From: Anaerolineae bacterium
GTDB taxonomy: Bacteria > Chloroflexota > Anaerolineae > Anaerolineales > Villigracilaceae
Reading direction: 5' to 3'
DNA length: 35,338 nt
NCBI GenBank assembly: GCA_022013685.1
Contig: JAKLPV010000175.1
Span: forward strand, 1 to 35,338
Part shown: positions 18,033-25,799 of the stretch, in pieces
How positions within the stretch are numbered: position 1 is the stretch's first letter
Layout of the letters: each line of letters opens with the position of its first letter
Made by a program: the position numbers and the translations under genes
Notes under the pieces: generated by a model
Database searches by the model: none
Seen by the model: the letters and a program-made list of their open reading frames with translations, nothing else
What the model was told of the DNA's origin: nothing

Positions 18033-18185
18033 TTTTCAATTTTCAGGGGCAAAGAGAGAAATATTTCCCAGTCTGCTTGTGCCGTGTTTCCTTGTGAGCA
18101 TTACCTCCAAAGCGCATAATAAGCTCAAGAAATAAAAAAGCGCAGGAACTTGAAGGAATGAAAGTTTTGGCACAAGGAGGCTGAG

Positions 18186-19151
18186 ATGAAAGAAGATTTG
18201 ATCGTCAAATTTTGGGGTGTACGCGGCAGTTATCCCACACCGGGGCAGGACACGGTCGCTTTTGGCGGCAATACCGCCTGTGTCGAGATCAGGGCAGGTG
18301 AGCATGTTGTCATCCTGGATGCCGGGACGGGCATCATCCCGCTCGGGCGTGACCTGTCTCGTCGCGCCACCCAGCAAAAACGCTCGGTCGAGGCCATCCT
18401 GCTGTTCAGCCATCTGCACCACGATCACACTCAGGGATTTCCCTTTTTCGGCCCGGCCTATAACCCGGCCTCGCACCTGCATTTGTTTGGCCCCGGCGCA
18501 TCGGAGCAGGCCCTCGAAGACTTGCTCGCTCACAACCAGCAGCCCCCGGCCTTCCCGGTCACGCTCAGGGATATGAGCGCCGCCAAAGAGATCCGCTCGC
18601 TGACCGAGACCGACCTGATCTCGGTCGAGGCAGACGGGGTGCGGCTGGTCCGCAACGGCGATCACGCCGCTTCGGGCTTGGTCATCCGTCTGCTGAAATC
18701 GTACGCCCACCCCGGCGGAGTCTACATCTACCGCATCGAGTGGCGCGGACAGTCGGTCGTGTATGCCAGTGACATCGAAGGCTACGTCGGCGGCGACCGG
18801 CGGCTGATGGCCTTTGCGCGCGGCGCGGATTTGTTGATCCACGATGCGCAGTACTCCGAAGCGCACTATCGCGGTCAGCGCCCTGGCCTGCCTGCCACCC
18901 AGGGCTATGGTCACTCAACCCCGCAGATGGCCTGCGAAATGGCCCTGGCGGCCGGTGTCAGGCAGTTGGCGCTCTTCCACCACGACCCGAATTACGATGA
19001 CGCCACCCTGCTCGACCTGGAATCCCAGGCCCGGGGCCTGTTCCCGGCCACTTTTTCGGCCAGGGAAGGTCTGGAAGTGAGCGTTTCAGACGAGAGAATG
19101 CCCGTTGCTGTTGCGCAAGATGCTCTCTCGCGATACGCTGAAAGGATGTAA
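18186..19151 (+). CDS. Metallo-beta-lactamase-fold hydrolase (PhnP/phosphodiesterase-like)
   Basis: A 321-residue cytoplasmic metallohydrolase. It opens with VKFWGVRGSYPTPG ... GGNTACVEI, the start typical of COG1235-type phosphodiesterases. The di-metal motif HLHHDH is at residues 76-81. Further likely ligands are His219-type residues around LLIHDAQYSEAHY, the Asp in YASDIEGY, and His in GYGHSTPQ; the sequence LALFHHDP closes the fold. AAGGAGG precedes the ATG. The next gene, four bases downstream, encodes a cyclic-nucleotide-binding regulator, so a role in turning over a phosphodiester signal is possible but is only an inference. Confidence 0.82.
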   Translation: MKEDLIVKFWGVRGSYPTPGQDTVAFGGNTACVEIRAGEHVVILDAGTGIIPLGRDLSRRATQQKRSVEAILLFSHLHHDHTQGFPFFGPAYNPASHLHLFGPGASEQALEDLLAHNQQPPAFPVTLRDMSAAKEIRSLTETDLISVEADGVRLVRNGDHAASGLVIRLLKSYAHPGGVYIYRIEWRGQSVVYASDIEGYVGGDRRLMAFARGADLLIHDAQYSEAHYRGQRPGLPATQGYGHSTPQMACEMALAAGVRQLALFHHDPNYDDATLLDLESQARGLFPATFSAREGLEVSVSDERMPVAVAQDALSRYAERM

Positions 19152-19155
19152 AATC

Positions 19156-19869
19156 ATGTTACGTATGACAGACATCCGCACCGACGATACCCGCAATATT
19201 CTTTCTTTCATCCCGCTTTTTGAAGGATTGAAAGACTCCGACCTGAACTGGATCGCCGCCCGCTCTCACCGCCGCCTGTTCAGCGCCGGGACGAACATCA
19301 TCACCGCCGAACAGCCCGGCGAAGCGGTTTATATCATCCTGCACGGCACGGTTAAGATCCACATCGAGCAGGCTGACGGGCGGGATGTGGTACTCTCGAT
19401 CATCGGGTCTGGCGACACGCTCGGCGAAATGAGCCTGATCGACAGCGCCGGGCGCTCTGCCAGCGCCATCACCCTCGAAGATTCGCTCCTGCTGTGGATG
19501 GATAAGAGCACTTTTCAGCAAGTATTGACGGACTTCCCGCCGGTGGCCCTTAACCTGGTGCGGATTCTCTCGGCGCGGGTGCGGCTTAACAACGAGTTGA
19601 TCCAGGCCCTGGCGGCGATGGATGTCTACGGCCGGGTGGCCCGCCAACTGCTGGCCTTTGCCGAGAAATACGGCGAACGCGGTGAAGGTGAATCGGTCCT
19701 GATCCCGATCCAGTTGACCCAGAGCGATATCGCCGACCTGGTCGGGGCTTCGCGCAAGCGCGTCAACCAGGTGATGGTTTTCTTTCGCGAACAGGAAATG
19801 GTTTCGATTAATGCGGCGGGTAAAATTGTTGTTTTGAGCAGGCCGGGGCTGGCGCGTTATTGCCGTTAG
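19156..19869 (+). CDS. Crp/Fnr-family transcriptional regulator
   Basis: A 237-residue regulator. The N-terminal cyclic-nucleotide-binding domain (about 15-135) ends in the phosphate-binding cassette GEMSLID...GRSASA, with Glu91, Arg100 and Ser101 matching the cAMP contacts of E. coli CRP, so a cyclic nucleotide ligand is plausible. There is no N-terminal cysteine cluster of the FNR type. The C-terminal winged helix contains LTQSDIADLVGASRKRVNQVM, with the recognition helix SRKRVNQVM. The ATG at 19156 is chosen because AAAGGA lies nine bases upstream and the reading starts just after the metallohydrolase stop; ATG at 19165 is an alternative. Ends 36 bases from the convergent STAND regulator gene. 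Confidence 0.88.
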   Translation: MLRMTDIRTDDTRNILSFIPLFEGLKDSDLNWIAARSHRRLFSAGTNIITAEQPGEAVYIILHGTVKIHIEQADGRDVVLSIIGSGDTLGEMSLIDSAGRSASAITLEDSLLLWMDKSTFQQVLTDFPPVALNLVRILSARVRLNNELIQALAAMDVYGRVARQLLAFAEKYGERGEGESVLIPIQLTQSDIADLVGASRKRVNQVMVFFREQEMVSINAAGKIVVLSRPGLARYCR

Positions 19870-19905
19870 TTGCAGGCGGGCAAAATTAAAATGGGGATGG
19901 AAGAT

Positions 19906-22479
19906 TTAAGTTTGTCCAACTTCCAGTGCGCAGGAAATGGCTTCATCCACATTCATGGCCTGTCCTTCTGCCCAAAATTGGTTCCATTGCGCTTCACCCA
20001 GGTTGTTTTTTAGGATATTAAATCGCTGGTCGTTGTATTGGCTGTGAAAGCCGGGATGCCAGAGAACACCGGTCGTTTTGCGCAGGGATGTTGCCGCCCC
20101 ATAAAGACGCACAGCAATCTCGGGTTGGTCAGCTTGCCCGGCCGCCCTGGCCAGGCATTCAATTCCCCAAACCAATCCCCAGTAACTTTTCAGTCCATGC
20201 AGCAGCATCAGGTTCTCTTTATACAGCTTGATGGCTCGTTCGCGTTCTCCCAGCCCGTGCAAAGATACGCCGATACAGATATTGAGGGTGGCAACGTTTG
20301 GATGATCCTCCAATTCCTGGTAAATGGCGCGGGCTTCTTCGTAGTATTGCCGCGACAAGGCATAATCTGCTTTTTGAAGGGCGGCGTGCCCCAGAAAGGT
20401 CAAAGCTTCAGCGCAGGGCCAGCGTTGACCGAGTTCGCGGAACAAGGCCAATCCTTGTTCCAGATAGGCAGCGGCTTGTTCGAATTCTCCCTGATCCAGG
20501 GCGGTTGCTCCCAGATGCTCGAAGGTCCAGGCCGTATCCTCTGTGTTTTTGAGCGACTGGAAAAGCGGCAGGCTTTCCTCGAAGGCAGTGCGGGAGCGGG
20601 CAAAATCTCCCTGACCGCGAGCAACAGCCCCGATCCCGTGCAATGAAAGCCCCAGGTAGCGCGAGTTGGCCAGTTGGCGCGATAATTGCGCCCCCTCCTC
20701 GAAATAAGCCCTGGCTTGTTCCAGGCTGCCCATGACCATGTTCAACCAGCCTGCACCCCAGAGCGCCTTGGCGCGTGCAATCGATTCTTGCCCGGTGGAA
20801 CGCGCCAGTATCTCTTTCATCCACTTTGCGCCTTCATCCACATGCCCGTGAATTTGCCAGAAGCGCCAGATTGCCCCGGCAATCCGCAGCGCGATTTCGT
20901 ATTCATCAAAAGCCAGGGCGCGGCGTAAGGCAGCGCGCAGGTTATCGTGTTCTTCTTCGAGCCGATTCATCCAGGCAGGCAGGTTGGGTTCACGCGGGCC
21001 TGGCTCCGCAGATTCCACCATTTGCAGGATATAAGCAAAGTGGCGTTGCGATGCGGCCTGGTTTTGCCCGGCAAGGCCAAGTTGTTCCAGGGCATATTCG
21101 CGCAGGCTTTCAAGCATCGTAAAGCGCGGTTCACCGTTGGGGCGGCTTTCGTGCTGGATCATACTTTTGTCCACCAGGGAGGCCAGGTGTTCGCTGGCTG
21201 ATATTCCGGCGCTTGTATCCAATACACAGACAGTTTCGACGGCTTCAAGGGTGCAGCCGCCAACGAAGATGCCTAATTGCGAAAATAAAGACTGTTCGTC
21301 GCGACTCAACAACTGGTAACTCCAGTCGATGGCGTTGCGCAAGGTTTGATGACGAAGCTCACGGTCAACACTTTTGTATTCCAACAACGTAAAACGTTCG
21401 CTCAGTTCGCGTAGCAGGGCCTGGGGGGCGAAAAGTTTACAGCGCGCCGCGGCCAGTTCGAGCGCCAGGGGAATGCCATCCAGACGCACACAGATTTCGG
21501 CCAGGATGGTTGCATTTTCAGGGGTAAGCGTGAAGTCGTTTTTGACCGCCTGGGCGCGGTTTAGAAAAAGCGCTACAGCCGGGAATCTAGATAGTTCTTG
21601 CAGTGTGGGCAGGCGGGTGAGATCCGGCACGAGCAGGGGCGGGACGCTGAACTCATATTCGCCGTAAACGTGTAAGACCGCCCGGCTTGTGACCATGATT
21701 TTCAGGCCGGGGGCGGCCTTGAGTAGTTCATCCAGCAGTGAGGCGGCCGGGGTGATTTGTTCGAAGTTGTCCAATATCAAAAGCAGGCGCTTGTCTTGCA
21801 GGTGGTTTTTTAATAGCTCACGGGCGGGAAAATTGTCTGCACCGGGTAACCCCAGCGTTTGGACGATGGTCGGCGCGACCAGGTCTGGGTTGGTGATGGA
21901 TGCCAGCGAGATAAAAAAAACGCCATCCTCGAATTGATACAGGAGGTCAGCGGCAGTTTGCAGCGCGAGGCGCGTTTTACCAATTCCGCCTGGCCCGGTG
22001 ATGGTCAACAGACAGACATCTTCCTGGCACAGGCTGTTTTGGATTGTGCGAAGCTCTCGCTCTCGTCCAATCAGGGTTAGAGTACGCTGGGGCAGGTTGT
22101 TCGGAAAATTGGGCGCAGTTTTACGCTCAGCGCTGCGCCTGGAAGATTTTTCCTGCTCGTGGCTGTTGAGCACTACCATCAGCGTTTTGACCAGGGAAGT
22201 TCGGTGCCGCACAAAAGTAGCCACGCTGGTGTGCGAGAGCAGGGCGTAGCGTTGCAGGCTGGCACCCGGTTCTCCCAAAATGACTTGGAGCGTTTTGCGA
22301 TGTTTCTCGGAAAGGGTCAGGCCGCGTAATAACTCCCTGACCATGCCCAGCCCACCTTGTTTTTTTACCCAAGAGTTCCATGGTTCTTCAGTGACAAGAT
22401 TTTCAGGTTCAAAGAGCAGGGCTTTGACATGTTCTTCGTCCCAGATAATCCGGTTGGTAAAAAAAGCTGCTTCGTTCAT
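19906..22479 (-). CDS. STAND ATPase transcriptional regulator (AfsR/MalT-like) with TPR domain
   Basis: An 857-residue signal-transduction ATPase. The start at 22479 is preferred because GGGAGAG lies just upstream; a further in-frame start would place the operator-like repeats inside the gene. Residues 73-100 (ASLQRYALLSHTSVATFVRH) look like a helix-turn-helix resembling sigma region 4. The NB-ARC-type ATPase follows: Walker A GPGGIGKT (162-169) and Walker B LLLILDNFEQ (Asp237), then MVTSRAVLHV and the GLPLALELAAAR block. From about residue 530 to the end are TPR repeats that probably bind an inducer or partner. It is divergent from the chitinase genes and shares with them a heptamer array, so it probably controls them. 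Confidence 0.85.
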   Translation of the reverse strand: MNEAAFFTNRIIWDEEHVKALLFEPENLVTEEPWNSWVKKQGGLGMVRELLRGLTLSEKHRKTLQVILGEPGASLQRYALLSHTSVATFVRHRTSLVKTLMVVLNSHEQEKSSRRSAERKTAPNFPNNLPQRTLTLIGRERELRTIQNSLCQEDVCLLTITGPGGIGKTRLALQTAADLLYQFEDGVFFISLASITNPDLVAPTIVQTLGLPGADNFPARELLKNHLQDKRLLLILDNFEQITPAASLLDELLKAAPGLKIMVTSRAVLHVYGEYEFSVPPLLVPDLTRLPTLQELSRFPAVALFLNRAQAVKNDFTLTPENATILAEICVRLDGIPLALELAAARCKLFAPQALLRELSERFTLLEYKSVDRELRHQTLRNAIDWSYQLLSRDEQSLFSQLGIFVGGCTLEAVETVCVLDTSAGISASEHLASLVDKSMIQHESRPNGEPRFTMLESLREYALEQLGLAGQNQAASQRHFAYILQMVESAEPGPREPNLPAWMNRLEEEHDNLRAALRRALAFDEYEIALRIAGAIWRFWQIHGHVDEGAKWMKEILARSTGQESIARAKALWGAGWLNMVMGSLEQARAYFEEGAQLSRQLANSRYLGLSLHGIGAVARGQGDFARSRTAFEESLPLFQSLKNTEDTAWTFEHLGATALDQGEFEQAAAYLEQGLALFRELGQRWPCAEALTFLGHAALQKADYALSRQYYEEARAIYQELEDHPNVATLNICIGVSLHGLGERERAIKLYKENLMLLHGLKSYWGLVWGIECLARAAGQADQPEIAVRLYGAATSLRKTTGVLWHPGFHSQYNDQRFNILKNNLGEAQWNQFWAEGQAMNVDEAISCALEVGQT

Positions 22480-22570
22480 GCACTCTCCCGATGGGTAGAC
22501 GATTGGCGGGCTGCTTACTGTAGCACTATTTTGTTTTTTAATGACCGTCTTTGGGTGGGAAAAATCTGAA

Positions 22571-22610
22571 TTGAGCAATAATTGAGCAATAATTGAGCAA
22601 TAATTGAGCA
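22571..22610. promoter_or_regulatory. Four-copy TTGAGCA direct-repeat array (putative operator)
   Basis: TTGAGCA begins at 22571, 22582, 22593 and 22604, so the period is exactly 11 bases, with AATA or ATAA between copies. It sits in the divergent region 92 bases from the regulator start and 187 bases from the first chitinase start. A -10-like TATAGT (22632-22637) lies 21 bases past the last copy. The same heptamer is repeated upstream of another chitinase gene at 25665-25722. Confidence 0.75.
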
Positions 22611-22612
22611 AT

Positions 22613-22796
22613 TTTCAATGCAACTGGTTGATATAGTCTAAATAACAGGGAATGTCATAAGAATTATACCCGTCCCAGTCGCAAATGCGCAGCATGATAT
22701 ACGCAGCATTTGTGACCAGGGGCATTATATAATCTATTTTGGATAGGTTATTGTCCTGGCATTCCATGTGGGTTCCCAGAGAAAAGGAGCGCTACA
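22613..22796 (+). promoter_or_regulatory. Leader/promoter region of the first chitinase gene
   Basis: Between the heptamer array and the chitinase ATG there are two possible -10 sites: TATAGT at 22632-22637 and a perfect TATAAT at 22728-22733, neither with a good -35. Between them is an inverted repeat CAAATGC ... GCATTTG (22682-22688 with 22706-22712) enclosing two direct copies of CGCAGCAT. AAAGGAG precedes the ATG. Which -10 is used cannot be decided from the sequence. Confidence 0.45.
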
Positions 22797-24275
22797 ATGT
22801 CTCAGAAGATACGCCAGCTTGTTTTGGTCAGTGTTGTGATTACTCTGTTATTTGTTGTGCCAATGGCCCAGGCTGCCTCGGCATGGTCCCCAAATACGGC
22901 TTATAAAGTTGGCGACCAGGTGACCTACAACAGCGCACTTTACGAATGTATTCAGGCGCATACTTCGCTGACCGGCTGGGAACCATCAAATGTGCCTGCG
23001 TTGTGGAAAGCAATCGGGGCAATTCCGAGTGCTACACCTGCCGGGCCGACCGCGACTTCAGGTATCTCCCCAACAGCGACACGGACAACTGTCCCAACAA
23101 ATGCACCCAGTAATACGCCGGCTATTCCAACATCAACCACGGTGAATACTGCTACGCCATTCGGGAGTTGTTCCGCGCCTTCCTGGTCTTCAAGCGCTGT
23201 TTATACCAAGGATGCCATCGTTTCCTGGAAGTCAAAGCAATGGCGCGCGAAGTGGTGGACGCAGGGCGAAGAGCCCGGCACTACCGGTCAGTGGGGGGTA
23301 TGGGAAGATCAGGGCAGTTGCGCTGCCGGCAGTCCGACTCCGACGAGTCAGCCATCCGCGACCCGCACCCTTGGGCCAAGCGCCACGCCTGGCAGCGGTG
23401 TCATTCCGAGTCGGGTGTTTGCCGTTTATGCTGACATTAGTTTTACATCTATTCAGGCGGCACATCAATCCAGTGGGCAAAAATATCATGCAATTGCTTT
23501 TGTGCTCGGCAAGGGCGGGGCCTGCCAGCCAGCCTGGGATGGCACACGCTTAATGTCTGAAAATTATTACTCCGCCGAGATTAATAGTATTCGGGCCGGC
23601 GGCGGGGATGTGATCGCTGTTTTTGGCGGCGCAAATGGCAATGAACTGGCCTCGGTTTGTTCGTCGGTCAGTGCGTTGCAGGCAGCCTATCAGGCTGTCA
23701 TCGACCAGTATCAAATCAAGTGGATCGACTTGAACGTGGAAGGCGGCCTGATTGCCGATAGCGTCTCGATTGACCGGCGCAACAAAGCCGTTAAAGCTTT
23801 GCAGGATGCCAATCCGAATTTGGTTGTTTCGTATACTTTGCCTGTGACACAGACCGGTTTGCTGCAAACTGCCCTTGACCTGCTCAGTAGTGCCAGGTCG
23901 AACGGTGTCCGCGTGGATTATGTCAACATTATGGCGATGAATTATGGCCCGGCCGGGATCGACATGGGCCAGGCAGCCATCAACGCGACTACCAATACCC
24001 GCAACCAGCTTGTGGCTATAGGGCTTTCTTCGTCAAAAATCGGCGTCACGCCGATGATTGGGCAGAACAATACCTACGGGGAAGTTTTTGACCTGGGTGA
24101 CGCGGAACAGCTTGTCAATTTTTCGAAGGTCAATGATTATGTGGGCTGGTTGTCTTTTTGGTCATTGGGTCGTGATAACGGCGGCTGCCCCGGTCAGACA
24201 ACGGCTTCAGCCTCTTGTAGCGGGATTGCTCAAGGCAACTATGCCTTTACGCTCAAATTCCAGGCTTTTCCATAG
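22797..24275 (+). CDS. Secreted multidomain GH18 protein with DxNxE active site
   Basis: A 492-residue exported protein. A signal peptide (1-26, AQA at the cleavage site) is followed by a CBM5/12-like chitin-binding module (about 30-71, WSPNTAYKVGDQVTY), a Thr/Pro/Ser linker, a Trp-rich module (about 125-175, WRAKWWTQGEEPGTTGQWG), a second linker, and a GH18-like (beta/alpha)8 domain from about residue 206 to the end. The catalytic strand reads WIDLNVEGG: Asp311, Asn313 and Glu315, so the general acid Glu is kept but the middle Asp is Asn. AKMNYG-like strand AMNYGPAG and the terminal WLSFWSLGRD are also GH18-like. It might be a chitinase of low or altered activity or a chitin-binding protein. 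Divergent from the STAND regulator. Confidence 0.82.
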   Translation: MSQKIRQLVLVSVVITLLFVVPMAQAASAWSPNTAYKVGDQVTYNSALYECIQAHTSLTGWEPSNVPALWKAIGAIPSATPAGPTATSGISPTATRTTVPTNAPSNTPAIPTSTTVNTATPFGSCSAPSWSSSAVYTKDAIVSWKSKQWRAKWWTQGEEPGTTGQWGVWEDQGSCAAGSPTPTSQPSATRTLGPSATPGSGVIPSRVFAVYADISFTSIQAAHQSSGQKYHAIAFVLGKGGACQPAWDGTRLMSENYYSAEINSIRAGGGDVIAVFGGANGNELASVCSSVSALQAAYQAVIDQYQIKWIDLNVEGGLIADSVSIDRRNKAVKALQDANPNLVVSYTLPVTQTGLLQTALDLLSSARSNGVRVDYVNIMAMNYGPAGIDMGQAAINATTNTRNQLVAIGLSSSKIGVTPMIGQNNTYGEVFDLGDAEQLVNFSKVNDYVGWLSFWSLGRDNGGCPGQTTASASCSGIAQGNYAFTLKFQAFP

Positions 24276-24300
24276 TAGACCTCTTGCTCAAGTGCTATAA

Positions 24301-24403
24301 CAAGTCCTGAGCGGAGCGTCCTTCGACTGCGGGCTGCGCAAAATACGCTTCGCCCTCCGCTCAGGACAGCGATAACTTAAGCAAGGAAGCGCAGTCGAAG
24401 GAC
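24301..24403. repeat. Rearranged copy of the CTGAGCGGAGCG repeat
   Basis: CAAGTCCTGAGCGGAGCG at 24301 is followed at once by TCCTTCGACTGC, then CCTCCGCTCAGGAC, and ends with GCGCAGTCGAAGGAC at about 24389-24403. It is a mosaic of both strands of the dispersed repeat, forming large potential hairpins between the first and second GH18 genes. It could act as a transcription attenuator or terminator, or simply be mobile repeat DNA. Confidence 0.8.
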
Positions 24404-24449
24404 AGTTACAGGTAAAATGCAACTTTTGCAAGAAATCTAAAATGGTTTT

Positions 24450-24478
24450 AGAGAGCGGAAGCAGCGCTTCCGCTCTCT
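24450..24478. other. Perfect 13-bp hairpin upstream of the second GH18 gene
   Basis: AGAGAGCGGAAGC (24450-24462) pairs with GCTTCCGCTCTCT (24466-24478) around a 3-base loop. There is no T-run after it on the plus strand, so a simple terminator is unlikely; it may be an mRNA stability element or an operator. Confidence 0.6.
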
Positions 24479-24557
24479 CCGAAATGGTCTGCCATGGCGG
24501 CCCAAAGATAAAAACCCGTTCGCCCTTGGGGTGGAGTTTTGAAAAGGCATTTTGACG

Positions 24558-25604
24558 ATGACAACGACTTCGAGCAATTTTTCATCTTTTAGCGTGTCAA
24601 AACCGGTGGTTTCTTCACGGCCAACCCTGATCGGTTACTGGCATAACTGGCATACGGAGGCGGCAAGCTTTCTTCGCTTGCGTGACGTTTCAATGGCTTT
24701 TGATGTGATCAATGTTGCGTTTGCGGTGGCGGACGCGCAGCGTACCGGACGCCTGGTGTTTGCCCCTTGCGAGCAGACTAGCCCCCACGAGTTCAAGGCA
24801 GACGTTGCAGCCTTGCACGATTCGGGTCGAAAAGTTCTTATTTCCGTGGGCGGCGCGAATGGATCCATTGCCCTGGAGAGTCTTTCTGCCCGTCAAAATT
24901 TTGTCGATTCACTGGGCGCGTTTTTGAATGAGTACGGATTTGATGGGGTTGATATTAACCTGGAGGGAACGGTTCATCTGGAAGCGGGCGATGACGATTT
25001 GCAAAATTCCACGTCGCCCTCCGTTCTTCATCTAGTAGAGGCTCTGCGTGAATTAAAAATTCGCTTTGGCGATGGTTTTATGCTCAGTCTGGCGCCGCAG
25101 GCTGCTTGCGTACAGGGCGGGTTTAGCACTTACCGGGGGGCACTGGGGTCATATTTGCCAGTTATCGAACAGTTGCGGGATATTTTGGATTATGTTCATG
25201 TCCAGCATTACAACGCATCTCCGCAGAAGGGCCTGGATGGGAAACTCTATGACCCGGACAGCCCCGATTTTCATGTTGCCATGGCTGAAATGCTTCTGTT
25301 GGGTTTTCCAGTGGCGGGCCACCAGGATCGTTTTTTTACTGGTCTGCGCCCGGAACAAGTGAGCCTGGGTTTGCCATCTGGCAAAGCGATTGTTCAAAAC
25401 GGATATGCTGAGCCTGGGCTGCTGGGCGGTCTCCTTGCCAGGCTGGCGCATGGGGCCGATACCATGAGCGGCTACCGGTTGCAATCACCGCAAGGATATT
25501 CGGGCTTTGGCGCGTTGATGACCTGGTCGATCAATTGGGATGCGGCAGCAGGCTTTGTTTTTTCGGCTGCCGCCCGCCAGGGGCTGGATGTTTTGCCCGG
25601 ATAA
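24558..25604 (+). CDS. GH18 protein without signal peptide, DxNxE active site
   Basis: A 348-residue protein consisting of a GH18 catalytic domain only, of the chitinase D-like group (LIGYWHNW at about residues 22-29, VLISVGGANG, MTWSINWD near the end). The ATG at 24558 is chosen over the TTG six bases earlier; it has AAGG ten bases upstream. There is no N-terminal hydrophobic segment, so it appears cytoplasmic unless exported by another route. The catalytic motif is DGVDINLE: Asp129, Asp132, Asn134 and Glu136, again with Asn for the middle Asp of DxDxE. Its domain is more like that of the third GH18 protein than those of the first or fourth. Ends at a clear terminator. Confidence 0.85.
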   Translation: MTTTSSNFSSFSVSKPVVSSRPTLIGYWHNWHTEAASFLRLRDVSMAFDVINVAFAVADAQRTGRLVFAPCEQTSPHEFKADVAALHDSGRKVLISVGGANGSIALESLSARQNFVDSLGAFLNEYGFDGVDINLEGTVHLEAGDDDLQNSTSPSVLHLVEALRELKIRFGDGFMLSLAPQAACVQGGFSTYRGALGSYLPVIEQLRDILDYVHVQHYNASPQKGLDGKLYDPDSPDFHVAMAEMLLLGFPVAGHQDRFFTGLRPEQVSLGLPSGKAIVQNGYAEPGLLGGLLARLAHGADTMSGYRLQSPQGYSGFGALMTWSINWDAAAGFVFSAAARQGLDVLPG

Positions 25605-25631
25605 TATGGTTTTGGCAGGTTTCTATTTCGT

Positions 25632-25661
25632 AAACTGGCGCAGAAAAACGCCAGTTTTTTT
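25632..25661 (+). terminator. Rho-independent terminator after second GH18 gene
   Basis: AAACTGGCG (25632-25640) pairs with CGCCAGTTT (25649-25657) around an 8-base loop, followed by a run of T to 25661. The next heptamer array begins four bases later. Confidence 0.85.
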
Positions 25662-25664
25662 GTT

Positions 25665-25722
25665 TTGAGCAATCCTGAGTGATTTTGAGCAGAATTTGAG
25701 CAGCTTGCGCAGGTATTGAGCA
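25665..25722. promoter_or_regulatory. TTGAGCA repeat array upstream of third GH18 gene
   Basis: Exact TTGAGCA copies begin at 25665, 25685, 25696 and 25716, with degenerate copies CTGAGTG at 25675 and TTGCGCA at 25705. The steps are 10, 10, 11, 9 and 11 bases, that is about one helical turn. A -10-like TATTTT at 25745-25750 lies 22 bases past the last copy and 50 bases before the ATG. It matches the array at 22571-22610 in sequence and period. Confidence 0.75.
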
Positions 25723-25799
25723 AAAAGCGGTATGGAAAACAGTGTATTTTATTCTTGTACGTTGTTTACGCTGGTTCCATCTATTTTGGAGGAGGTTTT

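Noticed and set aside
22571-22610. The heptamer array as a CRISPR or a plasmid iteron set
   Set aside because: Repeat is 7 bases with 4-base spacing and no spacers or rep gene; position in a divergent promoter region fits an operator better.
22480-22611. Longer N-terminus for the STAND regulator through the TTGAGCA array
   Set aside because: The added residues come from the AT-rich repeat array; a GGGAGAG site fits the ATG at 22479.
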